A stretch of DNA of 64,000 nucleotides, from the NCBI GenBank assembly GCA_023227825.1, contig JALOCJ010000001.1, forward strand, positions 62,001-126,000, given 5' to 3'. The stretch is from Candidatus Cloacimonas sp. Its GTDB lineage: Bacteria > Cloacimonadota > Cloacimonadia > Cloacimonadales > Cloacimonadaceae. Position numbers and translations under genes: made by a program. Below the pieces are notes generated by a model. That model saw only the letters and a list, made by a program, of their open reading frames with translations, was not told the DNA's origin and ran no database searches. Positions 42,395-51,814 of the stretch are shown here, one piece after another. Each line of letters opens with the position of its first letter. Position 1 is the first letter of the stretch.

Positions 42395-45064
42395 ATGAGA
42401 TACATAAATTTGTTTTTCTTTATTCTGCTTACCTTCAGCTGTTATGCAATTACCAATGATGAAATCGGTTTTTTATGCGATAAGGAACAATTCCAGATTC
42501 TGAATAAATACAACGCAATAATTCAGGCAAAAGCTATGAAGGGAGATGAAGAAGACCTGAAAACGGTTTTGAATTATGCCCATAGAGCAAACTTACCGGA
42601 ATTGGCAAAACAATGCCATAAGCGTTTAGCCCTAAATTACAACTCGCTGGAAGATGCTTTACAATGGCTGATCTTATGTGAAACGGAAGAGATTGATTCC
42701 TTAACCTTCTATAATGACTATAATGCTATTACTGAAGCTATAACTGATTCCCTGGACAGGTCTGTTTGGCTTTACTATACAAAAAAATGCAGTGAAGAGG
42801 AGCTTTTTGCCAAAATTGCTGAAACCAAAAAGTATAATAGTATTATTGAGGCAATGGCTAAGGATTTGATTGATGAAATAAGCATTGAGTATAACGATTC
42901 TCTCGCTTTGAATTTGCTGGATGAATTTGAAATAAAATATCCCCATTCCCGCTATCGTTCAATTGCTTTATATTATAAGCTATACCATTTTGCCAACCGG
43001 AAAAATTGGCAGGGATTGATAAAAGCACTGCCACAAAGGAATAATACAGACCCTGTTTCTGCTTATATTGCTTCTCTGTTTTTGCTCTCTCCTACTTTCA
43101 GAAAGGACTTTGAAGGTGAAGAAAACCTACTGGAACTAGCAGAACAATATTTGGTATTGGCAGATTCAGATTGCGAACAAACCCTACTTTACGATGTTTA
43201 TAGCGCTGAGGATTGGAAAACAAGGGTGTTACAACAACAGGCAAAATTGCTGTTTTATCAGATAATTGAGCCCTACGGATTTTTTGGTGATGAATTGGAT
43301 ATTCCGGTGCTGGAGAAAAATAAACTGAAACAACAAAAGGAACTGCTTGATATATTAGCTCAAGTTAATTTCAGTAACAACAATCGTGGTGAACAGGCAG
43401 AAAAACATTTCTGGATGGCAAAAGCACTTCTTTTAACCGGAAAGAAAACTGATAAACAAAAAGCCGCAGAACATCTTACCCGATGTTTAATTTCAGGTTC
43501 ACCGCGTAATAGATATGATGTGGAAGCAATGGCACTGATTATTAAACTGCATACCGACCTTAAAATAAAGGAAGAACCGTTACAATGGATGCGAAATATG
43601 ATGAATTATAAGGGAATCCGTTTTGAAGATAAAAGCGAAAATGCCGGTCTTTACAATAAAGGTTATATGCGAGTTGCTTTGGCGGATTATAATTCAGACG
43701 GTTTTACAGATATTCTGTTTAACGGCAAATACCTCTATAGAAATGAAGGGAAAATAAAGTTTACTGAGGTTACAGACAGTGCTGGTTTGGCTAATTTGAA
43801 TAGCAGCGGAGGTATTTATGCTGATTTTAATAAAGATGGACTTTTAGATTTGGTTGCTTACAGTCATTCTACAGATGGAAGAGGCGACCAGCTGTTGAAA
43901 AATAATGATAATGTGAAGTTTGTAAATGTTAATGAGCGAGCCGGGGATATTGATGATACCTATCCAACAGAAGCAGTTGCCTGGATTGATATAACCCGAA
44001 ATGGTTACCCCTCTCTCTATTCTGCTAATTATGAAATCTGGCAAAAACGGTGCGGCTTTCCAGATTTTTTCTGGGAAAATGAGAGTGGCTATTTTTCAGA
44101 TAAAAGTGAGGTCTATGGGTTTCGCGAACCCTATTATACTGATAATCCTGGCTTACCTGGAAGAGGAGTTGCTGCAGCTGATTTTGATAATGACGGAAAA
44201 CAGGAAATTTATGTAACCAACTACCGTTTGAGTCGTAATTTCTGCTGGAAACAGATAGATACTCTTTTTGTAGATGTAGCCGCTCTTTACGGCATAGCTG
44301 GAACTTATAAAAACGGATATTATGGTCACAGTATTGGAGCTGATTGGGGTGATTTTGATAATGATGGCGATTTGGATTTGTTTGTAGCTAACCTTGCACA
44401 TCCCCGTTATATAGATATTTCTGATATAAGTATGTTGCTGAGGAATGATGGCATAACCTATAAAGTGGTGGAAAAGGACACTATTTACTATTGGCAGTTT
44501 ACTAATGTAACTGATCAAGCAGGAATCAAATATGATGAATTGCACAGCGATCCCCTTTTCTTTGATGCTGATAATGATGGCTATTTGGATTTGTTTATCA
44601 CTTCCGTTTATGAGAATGAACGCAGCTATCTTTATCATAATAAAGGCAATGGTACTTTTGAAGATGTTACCTGGCTTGCTGGAGCTAGGGTTTATAATGG
44701 TTGGGGAAATGCCTGTGCAGATTTGGATAGAGATGGTTTTCCGGACCTCGTTGTTGGTAGTGCAAACGGAGCTAAAATATTACATAATAATACAATTACC
44801 CGGAATAAAAGTATTCTTATTAAGCCCTATTGGAAAAATGATCTTGTTTTATTGGAAAATAGAATAGAGAATTTTGCCCAGGTTCCCAATAGTCCTGCTT
44901 TCGGAACCAGAGTAGAAATAACCCTAAAAAGACCTTTTCATAAAAAACAAACCCTTATACGAGAACTTTGCAGTACTAAAGGAACCGGTTCTCAAAATGC
45001 TCCGGAATTGCATTTTGGTATTGGTAAAGCAAAAGTAATCAAGATCAGGAAAGTTGAACAATGA
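42395..45064 (+). CDS. FG-GAP/VCBS-repeat secreted protein with UnbV-type end
   Basis: This 889-aa protein has a signal peptide (INLFFFILLTFSCYA). An N-terminal helical, TPR-like half covers about 20-400. From about 405 there are VCBS/FG-GAP repeats with Asp-rich calcium loops: DYNSDGFTDIL, DFNKDGLLDLV, DFDNDGKQEIYV, DFDNDGDLDLFV, DADNDGYLDLFI, DLDRDGFPDLVV. The C-terminus HFGIGKAKVIKIRKVE fits the ASPIC/UnbV end of the CRTAC1 group. It probably forms a calcium-bound beta-propeller at the surface. The stop overlaps the next start (ATGA). Confidence 0.88.
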   Translation: MRYINLFFFILLTFSCYAITNDEIGFLCDKEQFQILNKYNAIIQAKAMKGDEEDLKTVLNYAHRANLPELAKQCHKRLALNYNSLEDALQWLILCETEEIDSLTFYNDYNAITEAITDSLDRSVWLYYTKKCSEEELFAKIAETKKYNSIIEAMAKDLIDEISIEYNDSLALNLLDEFEIKYPHSRYRSIALYYKLYHFANRKNWQGLIKALPQRNNTDPVSAYIASLFLLSPTFRKDFEGEENLLELAEQYLVLADSDCEQTLLYDVYSAEDWKTRVLQQQAKLLFYQIIEPYGFFGDELDIPVLEKNKLKQQKELLDILAQVNFSNNNRGEQAEKHFWMAKALLLTGKKTDKQKAAEHLTRCLISGSPRNRYDVEAMALIIKLHTDLKIKEEPLQWMRNMMNYKGIRFEDKSENAGLYNKGYMRVALADYNSDGFTDILFNGKYLYRNEGKIKFTEVTDSAGLANLNSSGGIYADFNKDGLLDLVAYSHSTDGRGDQLLKNNDNVKFVNVNERAGDIDDTYPTEAVAWIDITRNGYPSLYSANYEIWQKRCGFPDFFWENESGYFSDKSEVYGFREPYYTDNPGLPGRGVAAADFDNDGKQEIYVTNYRLSRNFCWKQIDTLFVDVAALYGIAGTYKNGYYGHSIGADWGDFDNDGDLDLFVANLAHPRYIDISDISMLLRNDGITYKVVEKDTIYYWQFTNVTDQAGIKYDELHSDPLFFDADNDGYLDLFITSVYENERSYLYHNKGNGTFEDVTWLAGARVYNGWGNACADLDRDGFPDLVVGSANGAKILHNNTITRNKSILIKPYWKNDLVLLENRIENFAQVPNSPAFGTRVEITLKRPFHKKQTLIRELCSTKGTGSQNAPELHFGIGKAKVIKIRKVEQ

Positions 45065-46269
45065 AAAACATCCTTTGTAACATCGTTAATCCTGTCTCTC
45101 CTGAAGAGATACAATTTTTGCCGAAACAGGTTATTAGCATTTCAGAGAGTAAAATATCTGCTATCATACCTTTACCTGAATTTCAAGGTATACTAGATGA
45201 AGACAGGTCTAATGAATATGCTCTACCCGGATTTATTGATTTACATACACATTTAAGCCAATACTACATTAGGGGATTTTACGAACCGGCTTTACTGCCC
45301 TGGCTGAATAAATATGTCTTTCCTGAAGAGGAACGCTCAAAAAATATGGCATATGCAGAAAAGCTGAGCCGAGAGTTTTTTTCTGCAATGCGGAAAGCAG
45401 GAACTACGACTTGCGTAATTTATACTGCACCCTATTTTACTGCTTGTGATATTGCCTTTGAAATTGCAAAAGAAACGGGAATTAAAGCTTTAATCGGAAT
45501 GACGATGATGGATATGAACTGCCCCGAAAACCTTAAACAAGACAGCAATAAAACACTGGAAGACAGTATCCTGCTCTATGAAAAATGGCACGGAAAAAAC
45601 ACTGATCTGGATTATATATTTACGCCTCGTTTTGCCCCAACTTGTTCCCTGAAACTGATGAAAGAAGTTGCTAAATATGCAGTAGAACATAATGCCTGGA
45701 TTCAGACCCATCTTTCGGAAAATAAGGAAGAAATAGAGCTGGTGAAGGAAATCTTCGGTTTAAAGAATTATACAGAAGTTTATCAAAAGGCAGGTTTACT
45801 TACTCAACACAGTATTTTCGCACATTGTATCCATCTAAGTAATGAAGAATTACAAATATTAGCTGAAAATAAATGTAAAATAGCGCATTGTCCTGATTCC
45901 AATTTTTTCTTGAAAAGTGGAGAATTTCCTTTGCAAAAGATTGAGAATGCAGGCATTGAATATGGTCTTGGTAGTGATGTAGGAGCTGGAACTTCTTTAA
46001 ATATGCTGCATCATACAAAGATGATGAATTACCGACAAAGCAGTTATCCTGTTTTACCTGCTAAGGCACTCTATCATATAACATTAGGTAGTGCCAAACT
46101 GCTTGGTTTAGAGAGTAAAATCGGTTCTATAGAAACAGGAAAAGAAGCAGATATTGTCTTTTTAAAACCGCAAAGGAATTACCCTCTGGAAAATAACGGT
46201 ATTTCACAACTCGTTTTTTGTGGACAGGATTTTTCCATAACGAAAACCCTTGCAGGTGGAAGGAATTAA
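45061..46269 (+). CDS. Guanine deaminase-like amidohydrolase
   Basis: This 402-aa member of the metal-dependent amidohydrolase superfamily probably hydrolyses guanine to xanthine and ammonia. Metal ligands: HTH in PGFIDLHTHLSQY, the His of QTHLSEN, HCIHLS, and Asp in GLGSDVGAGTS. The segment FTPRFAPTCS and the SNFFLKSG motif favour guanine deaminase over cytosine deaminase or ATZ/TRZ enzymes. It overlaps the FG-GAP gene by four bases, though the function seems unrelated. It ends convergently with ispE. Confidence 0.85.
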   Translation: MKNILCNIVNPVSPEEIQFLPKQVISISESKISAIIPLPEFQGILDEDRSNEYALPGFIDLHTHLSQYYIRGFYEPALLPWLNKYVFPEEERSKNMAYAEKLSREFFSAMRKAGTTTCVIYTAPYFTACDIAFEIAKETGIKALIGMTMMDMNCPENLKQDSNKTLEDSILLYEKWHGKNTDLDYIFTPRFAPTCSLKLMKEVAKYAVEHNAWIQTHLSENKEEIELVKEIFGLKNYTEVYQKAGLLTQHSIFAHCIHLSNEELQILAENKCKIAHCPDSNFFLKSGEFPLQKIENAGIEYGLGSDVGAGTSLNMLHHTKMMNYRQSSYPVLPAKALYHITLGSAKLLGLESKIGSIETGKEADIVFLKPQRNYPLENNGISQLVFCGQDFSITKTLAGGRN

Positions 46270-46306
46270 GAAGGGAAAATAGAGAACTGAGAATCATAAC
46301 TCTGTA

Positions 46307-47134
46307 TTATCTAGGAGAGATATTTATTGTTTTAGTAGCATAAGTCCAGAAACCTTTTTGGTCAAAATATTGCTGACAAGCTATCAAATCATCTTTACTA
46401 TCAAATATTCCAAAACAGGTAGAGCCACTTCCACTCATCATAGCTATTTTGGCTCCAAAATTACTGATTGTATTGATAATATTGTCAATTACAGGATAAG
46501 CACTTCTGATACCGCTTTCCAGACGATTGAAGCAGGAGCCGATTAGGTTGGAAGGATCAAATTTAAGTTGTTCCTGCTTTTTAGGAAGAGCGGCAAGTTT
46601 ATAAGCTTCTGCGCTGGAAAGTTCCAAACCGGGATTAACTAACAGGATATTATTCAACAAGATAGGAGGAAGTTTTATAATTATTTCTCCCCTGTTTTCT
46701 CCTTTAGCTGTTCCTCCTTCCAGAAAGAAATTGATGTCACTGCCAAACTGAGAAGCAATTTTATGCATTTTTGTCCTGGATAAATTCAGCTGCCAGATTT
46801 CATTCAAAGCCAGAATACAATTAGCGGCATTACTACTTCCTCCTCCCAGTCCTGCAGAAACAGGAATATGCTTCTCTAAGTGAATTTTAATACCGGCAGG
46901 AATATTAAATTGTTCTTTTAAACAGGAAGCAACCTTATATACAAGATTAGATGTTGAAACCAGAGAGGGAATATTGCAGGTAAGGATTATTTCAGGGGAT
47001 TCTAGGAGTTCATAGTTCAACAAATCAAACAGGTCAATACTACACAGTATAGTATTGACCTGATGATAGTTATTAGGGAGCTTGCCTATTAGCTCAAGAA
47101 ATAGATTTATTTTTGCGTAGGAAGCGGTTAACAT
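46307..47134 (-). CDS. ispE: 4-diphosphocytidyl-2-C-methyl-D-erythritol kinase
   Basis: A 275-aa GHMP kinase of the MEP isoprenoid pathway. The ATP-binding motif is PVSAGLGGGSSNAA, the N-terminus is SYAKINLFLELIGK, and the C-terminal MSGSGSTCFGIF is present. I chose ATG 47134 (AGAGGA upstream): it gives MLTASYAKINLFL, and the longer frame only reads the poly-Tyr region of the upstream gene in another frame. The start overlaps the 3' end of the tyrosine-kinase gene by 41 nt, so translation is probably coupled. Confidence 0.95.
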   Translation of the reverse strand: MLTASYAKINLFLELIGKLPNNYHQVNTILCSIDLFDLLNYELLESPEIILTCNIPSLVSTSNLVYKVASCLKEQFNIPAGIKIHLEKHIPVSAGLGGGSSNAANCILALNEIWQLNLSRTKMHKIASQFGSDINFFLEGGTAKGENRGEIIIKLPPILLNNILLVNPGLELSSAEAYKLAALPKKQEQLKFDPSNLIGSCFNRLESGIRSAYPVIDNIINTISNFGAKIAMMSGSGSTCFGIFDSKDDLIACQQYFDQKGFWTYATKTINISPR

Positions 47135-49382
47135 TCCTCTTTTGCTTTTGGGGCACTTCTTCGCCGTAATAGTAATAATAATAGTAGTAATAATAGTAAT
47201 AATTCTGTTTACTGTAATACTTCTGGACATAGATACCATTCACAATAATACCGTCTATTCTACCTTCAATATTTTCCATCAATTCTTTGGTGCGTTTGAT
47301 GATGCCTTTATCAGTAAAACCACAACGGACAACAAGATAGGTCATATCTACTTTTTTGGTTAAAATAAGAGCATCCGTAACAGCAATTAAAGGTGGAGAA
47401 TCCACAAGAACGAAGTCGTAACGGGATTTAAGTTCTTCCAGCAGAACATCGGTTCTTGGAGAAGCAATTAATTCAGAAGGATTGGGAGGAATAAACCCAC
47501 TGGTAATAACATCCAGATTAGGAATACCGGATGGTTTAATAACTTGATCAACAGCAACTTCAGGATCAATCAGGAAATCGCTGGTGCCATTTTCCTTTTC
47601 CAGATCAAATTTATTATGCAAAGTAGGACGGCGTAAGTCCATATCCACCAAAATCACTTTACTATTCATCTGCGCAAAAGTAACAGCTAAGTTAGCAATT
47701 GAGGTAGATTTACCTTCTTTAGGACCGGAAGAAGTAATCAGAATAGCAACGCTACTTTCACCTTTATGGGCTAAGATATTGGTTCGTAGAGTTCTATATG
47801 CTTCAGCAATAGGTGACTTAGGAGCATAATGTGAAACCAGTTGCATCATCACAAAATGCATAGAACGGGTAAGTTGTTCCCGGTTTTCACCTGTTGCGGT
47901 ATTAATCATATCATTAAATTCCTGCAGCTTAGATTCGGATTCACGAATAACTGGAATAGTTCCGGCAATAGGTAAACGGACATAATTTTCCATATCTTCC
48001 AAAGTTCGTAATTTAGTATCCAGAGAATGAACCAAAAATGCGGCTCCAATTCCTAAACCCAGCCCTAAAATTACACCAACTAGAATATTCATAGAAACTC
48101 GTGGTTTAATAGGAACAGTAGGTCGTTCTGCATAGTCAATGATGCGGATATTTCCAATTTTTGCCTGTTCAGCAATTTTAGCATCTTCATACTTTTCCAT
48201 CATCATACTGTGAATTTTCTCATCCAACATCAGGTTCCTAGTTAATCTTGCTAGTTCCAGTTCAGTATTGGGAATAGCAATCAAGCGTTGATTATACATC
48301 TCTTTTGTTTGTTCTAAGCCGTCAACTCTGGCACGAGCCATTTCCATTTCAATATTTGCCTGGACAATTCTGGTTAAAAGATCACTTCTTGTTTTTAAGG
48401 GATCATCAGTTACAGATAAATTTACCAGCTTTCTGATTTCCTGGTCTAATTTTTCCTTAGCATTTTCAATTTCACGATAGAGAAGTTGAATTTGAGGATG
48501 ATCCAAGGGATATTCATTTTTTGTAACTAATTTGGTGATTAAGGATTGAGTATCTACAATTTGCTTTCTCAGTTCATTGATATAAGGTGTTTTAATAATA
48601 TTATCCACATTCACAAGCAGAGAATCCTGTTCCTGTAGTTGTCGGTTAAGCAAGTCCAAAGATTTAGCTTTTACTGCTTGATCAGTTAACGCTGCTTCAT
48701 ATTCTGCTTCTACATCCGATGCCTGTTCAATGAGCTTGTTTGTCTCTTCCGTCAATTGAGTAAGCTTATTCAGATTCTTAAATTCGCGTAAATCATTTTC
48801 AGAACTTTGCAGACGACGGGAAATAGCATCCAGTTGGGTTTCCAGAAATTCACGAATAGTAGTAAATTCCAGACGGGCATATTGAGTATTTTGTTGTTGA
48901 ATTGCTTCTGCGATGGAATTTACAGCTGCCATTGCTTCCGTAGGATTAGTAGATTCAAAGCTAATAGTGAGAACATCTGTTTCCCGTTTTGATTCAACAT
49001 TCATTTTATTTAAAGTAGAGGCAGGATCAGCTGCCTGACTGGCAGGAAAGGTATCCCAATCGGGATATTTTTTCATAATTTCCCAGGCAAGGTTCATTAT
49101 GGGTTTACTGCGAATCAACTCAATCTGGTTATTTAAAGTGTTTTTCCCTAAACCGCCTGTAGAAAGAAACATCAAATCACTTTGTTTATTGGCATCTTCC
49201 AGTAAAATTCTGGTAGAGGCAGAATAAATTTTGGGTAAACGAGCTGTGTAATAGACAGTACTAACTAAAACCACCAAGAAAATTAGGATTATTAGATAGC
49301 GATATTGCAGTATTATTCTAAAATAATCGGAAAGTTTTATTTCTTCTTGAACGGGCACTTGATTATTTTCATTTTCCAGCAT
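47094..49382 (-). CDS. Wzc-like tyrosine kinase with a 12-Tyr tail
   Basis: This 762-aa polysaccharide co-polymerase has an N-terminal Wzz domain between transmembrane segments (about 30-50 and 425-450), with a long coiled coil between them. The C-terminal BY-kinase domain has Walker A GPKEGKST (about 550), Walker A' ILVDMDLRRPT and Walker B FVLVDSPP. The C-terminal Tyr cluster is extreme: KYYSKQN followed by twelve consecutive Tyr (728-739), encoded by mixed TAT and TAC. BY-kinases autophosphorylate such clusters and use their phosphorylation to control chain length. It follows the SLBB export gene, which fits a capsule or exopolysaccharide system. Confidence 0.93.
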   Translation of the reverse strand: MLENENNQVPVQEEIKLSDYFRIILQYRYLIILIFLVVLVSTVYYTARLPKIYSASTRILLEDANKQSDLMFLSTGGLGKNTLNNQIELIRSKPIMNLAWEIMKKYPDWDTFPASQAADPASTLNKMNVESKRETDVLTISFESTNPTEAMAAVNSIAEAIQQQNTQYARLEFTTIREFLETQLDAISRRLQSSENDLREFKNLNKLTQLTEETNKLIEQASDVEAEYEAALTDQAVKAKSLDLLNRQLQEQDSLLVNVDNIIKTPYINELRKQIVDTQSLITKLVTKNEYPLDHPQIQLLYREIENAKEKLDQEIRKLVNLSVTDDPLKTRSDLLTRIVQANIEMEMARARVDGLEQTKEMYNQRLIAIPNTELELARLTRNLMLDEKIHSMMMEKYEDAKIAEQAKIGNIRIIDYAERPTVPIKPRVSMNILVGVILGLGLGIGAAFLVHSLDTKLRTLEDMENYVRLPIAGTIPVIRESESKLQEFNDMINTATGENREQLTRSMHFVMMQLVSHYAPKSPIAEAYRTLRTNILAHKGESSVAILITSSGPKEGKSTSIANLAVTFAQMNSKVILVDMDLRRPTLHNKFDLEKENGTSDFLIDPEVAVDQVIKPSGIPNLDVITSGFIPPNPSELIASPRTDVLLEELKSRYDFVLVDSPPLIAVTDALILTKKVDMTYLVVRCGFTDKGIIKRTKELMENIEGRIDGIIVNGIYVQKYYSKQNYYYYYYYYYYYYGEEVPQKQKRNVNRFLRKNKSIS

Positions 49383-49394
49383 AGAATATTCTCC

Positions 49395-49880
49395 TTATTT
49401 AAAGCCGGTTACTATATTATAAACACCCAGGGCTACAGTGATATCAGAGAGGAAACTTGCTACTTTAGAAACAGCATAGAAGATGGTTCCTGAAACAACT
49501 ATTGTGTCACCTGGTTTTAATTCCGGAATGAGGGTAGGATCACCTGTCTCCAGATATTTCTTAAAATTTACCCAGATAACTTTTTCACCTTCAGACGAGG
49601 GACGCACAATTCTAATTTTGGTAAGTTTGGCATCTTCTCTGGGTCCCCCGGCTAAAGAAAGCAGGGTTAAAAAATCGGTATCGTCAGGAACAGTATATAA
49701 GCCAGGTTTATAAACCTGTCCTAAGATATAATTATTCATCTTCAGCTTTTCCACCCCGCTGCGGATTCCTTCATAAGTATAAGCAGAGATATTAGATGAG
49801 GGGGTAAAATTAATCGTCTGCTGGCTGAATAAAACTATAGCAACGCTGATGAGTAGAAGCACTAACAGTGTTTTCTTCAC
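49395..49880 (-). CDS. SLBB-domain polysaccharide export protein
   Basis: This 161-aa protein starts at GTG 49880 (AGAGAGGATAAT upstream); a longer in-frame start at 49922 lacks a signal-like N-terminus. A hydrophobic leader (TLLVLLLISVAIVLFSQ) is followed by an SLBB domain: YILGQVYKPGLYTVPDDTDFLTLLSLAGG ... KIRIVRPS ... LKPGDTIVVSG. It resembles the C-terminal half of Wza/OPX proteins without the polysaccharide export domain. It lies 12 nt upstream of the Wzc-like gene, and the two probably work together in polymer export. Confidence 0.85.
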   Translation of the reverse strand: MKKTLLVLLLISVAIVLFSQQTINFTPSSNISAYTYEGIRSGVEKLKMNNYILGQVYKPGLYTVPDDTDFLTLLSLAGGPREDAKLTKIRIVRPSSEGEKVIWVNFKKYLETGDPTLIPELKPGDTIVVSGTIFYAVSKVASFLSDITVALGVYNIVTGFK

Positions 49881-50003
49881 ATTATCCTCTCTTTTTAGTT
49901 TGGGTAACATTTTTAATATCACAGTTCAAGTCAAGATTTTTCTGTAACTTCATATATGTCCAGACCTGATATTATATGTTTTTTCAAGGTTGAACAGTTA
50001 TTC

Positions 50004-50783
50004 CTATTGAATTATCAGGGTTCGCTCATGTGATTCAGAACCCATTTTCAAATTATGTTCCGGATCGTCATCAAAGGCATCAATACGCCAACGAAAAACC
50101 TTACCACTTGGGGGTCGGGGATTTAAACGGGGAAAAGGAAATTCCGGAGGTTGAGGAAATTCTTCATTCGGAGTATAAAAATAAGGAAAGTTAAAGACCA
50201 AATCTCCTGTTTCATTATCCCAAAGCAAAACCCGAAATTGTGTTGTTTGGCTGTCACCTCTTTCCCAATATAATATTTCAGTATCCTGATTTATAGTTTC
50301 ACCCTCAGTAGGGGAACTGAGAATACTTTTCGCTAAAATAGCGTAGGAAACTGTATCGGAGATGCTGAAGTTGCCACTGGCATCGTAGAGTTCAATATAG
50401 TAATAGTACCATTCTCGTTCCACTAATGGACTTTGATCCAGATAGTAATCTTCTGAAGCAGGAACTGTGTTAATTAATACAGGTTCGGGATTGGATTCAG
50501 AATAGCGATATACCTTTACATGGCTTAAATCATTATCTACAAATTTTTTCCAGGGAATTTTTATCCAGTTTCCATCCGGCACAGCATCTATACCATTATT
50601 ATCATCATTTAGAGAAATCGTCACTCCATCTACAATAATTGGATCATCACCTGTATCTCCAAGGTGAGCAATTAGTTTAGGTGTAGTAGGAGGAATTTTA
50701 TCTTTTTCGGGAGGATCATCTCCTGAACAGGAAAAGAGCAAAGTGAGTAATAGGAGTGTTGTTAAAATAAATATCTTGCGCAT
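50004..50783 (-). CDS. Lipoprotein with fibronectin-like strands
   Basis: A 259-aa protein with a leader and lipobox LLFSC, then SGDDPPEKDKIPPTTPKLIAHLG. The body has fibronectin/Ig-like segments (HVKVYRYSESNPEPVLI and WYYYYIELYDASGNFS) and a Pro-rich C-terminal part. No catalytic motif is seen. It lies 10 nt after the PorV-like gene, so it probably belongs with the secretion pair. Family not recognised. Confidence 0.8.
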   Translation of the reverse strand: MRKIFILTTLLLLTLLFSCSGDDPPEKDKIPPTTPKLIAHLGDTGDDPIIVDGVTISLNDDNNGIDAVPDGNWIKIPWKKFVDNDLSHVKVYRYSESNPEPVLINTVPASEDYYLDQSPLVEREWYYYYIELYDASGNFSISDTVSYAILAKSILSSPTEGETINQDTEILYWERGDSQTTQFRVLLWDNETGDLVFNFPYFYTPNEEFPQPPEFPFPRLNPRPPSGKVFRWRIDAFDDDPEHNLKMGSESHERTLIIQ

Positions 50784-50793
50784 TTTAAACTCC

Positions 50794-51804
50794 TTAAAAT
50801 CTAACCCTTAATCCCAAACGGTTGCTTAATCCGATAGGATTTGTGATGAGCGCATAATCAAGCATAACCCCGTAAAGTTTTATTGTAGCACCGGCACTGA
50901 AACTATTATCATAATAACCAAGGCGTAAACTACCCTTTTTATCATATTCCCAGTCCAAGCCAAAATGGTTAGTTCCTTCATACACATAATCATAGTCATA
51001 AGCTAAGGTAACTGTGGATTTCAGTTTAGGCAAGGGTTGAATTACAGCTAAACCGGTTTTAGTATTAAAGAGAACTTCGTCACTAATCTTACTGGGAGTA
51101 TCCCAAGTGATATCTGTTCCCCCAATATCTTGAAAATTGATACCAAATTGTAAACTTCCCAGTTCTTCCCAATCGAAAATAACAGCAAGATCGGTCTTTG
51201 CTTTAAAACCAATATCTATCCCGGTGCCTGTTCCGGTTCTATCCCAAATAGACCTTTTTATAAGTTTAACCGTTCCCCCAAAGCCGAAATCAAAAGGAAC
51301 AGCAAAAAACATCCACCCCATATTGGCATCATAATGAATTTTTTTAGAAAAAGCGAATTGATAGAGATCATCGTAGCTGGAGAATTTACTATCGGGAACA
51401 CCAGGCAAGTGATATAAGCTATTATTTATCCGCTGGTCTACATTAGTGCCGATGAGATACTTTTCATCAAAATGGGGAATGTCACTAACTGTTAAACGGG
51501 TAACATTCAAACAGATTGTTACATCATTGGGCAAAGGTTGAGCATAAGTTATAAAGTCGTAGGAGGCAAGATTATTGTAAAGGAAACAATGCATAGCGGA
51601 AACCTCTGAATCCGTATTATAACTTAAACCAGCAGAGTTCCAATAAATTGCAGAACCATCATCTGCAATAGAGACAAAAGCTCCTCCCATACCTAAAGCA
51701 CGCACTCCGGAACCAATCATCATAAAATCACCTGCATAACGACCTGCAAAAAGTGGAGTTAAGCATATAAGGGTAAGAGTGAAGAGGGTATATATTTTTT
51801 TCAT
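50794..51804 (-). CDS. PorV/PorQ-family outer-membrane protein
   Basis: This 336-aa protein has a signal peptide (LFTLTLICLTPLFAG). A beta-barrel of the PorV/PorQ (UPF0164) family follows: MMIGSGVRALGMGGAFVSIADDGSAIYWNSAGLS is the family's N-terminal signature, and it ends in RVRF with a terminal Phe. In the type IX system PorV shuttles cargo to the sortase PorU. The adjacent upstream gene is PorU-like, so a functional pair is likely (inference). Confidence 0.9.
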   Translation of the reverse strand: MKKIYTLFTLTLICLTPLFAGRYAGDFMMIGSGVRALGMGGAFVSIADDGSAIYWNSAGLSYNTDSEVSAMHCFLYNNLASYDFITYAQPLPNDVTICLNVTRLTVSDIPHFDEKYLIGTNVDQRINNSLYHLPGVPDSKFSSYDDLYQFAFSKKIHYDANMGWMFFAVPFDFGFGGTVKLIKRSIWDRTGTGTGIDIGFKAKTDLAVIFDWEELGSLQFGINFQDIGGTDITWDTPSKISDEVLFNTKTGLAVIQPLPKLKSTVTLAYDYDYVYEGTNHFGLDWEYDKKGSLRLGYYDNSFSAGATIKLYGVMLDYALITNPIGLSNRLGLRVRF

Positions 51805-51814
51805 TTTGCTCTCC

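Noticed and set aside
47142..47363. 73-aa plus-strand hydrophobic ORF
   Set aside because: It is the reverse complement of the poly-Tyr coding region, which makes Ile/Val-rich sequence by base composition alone.
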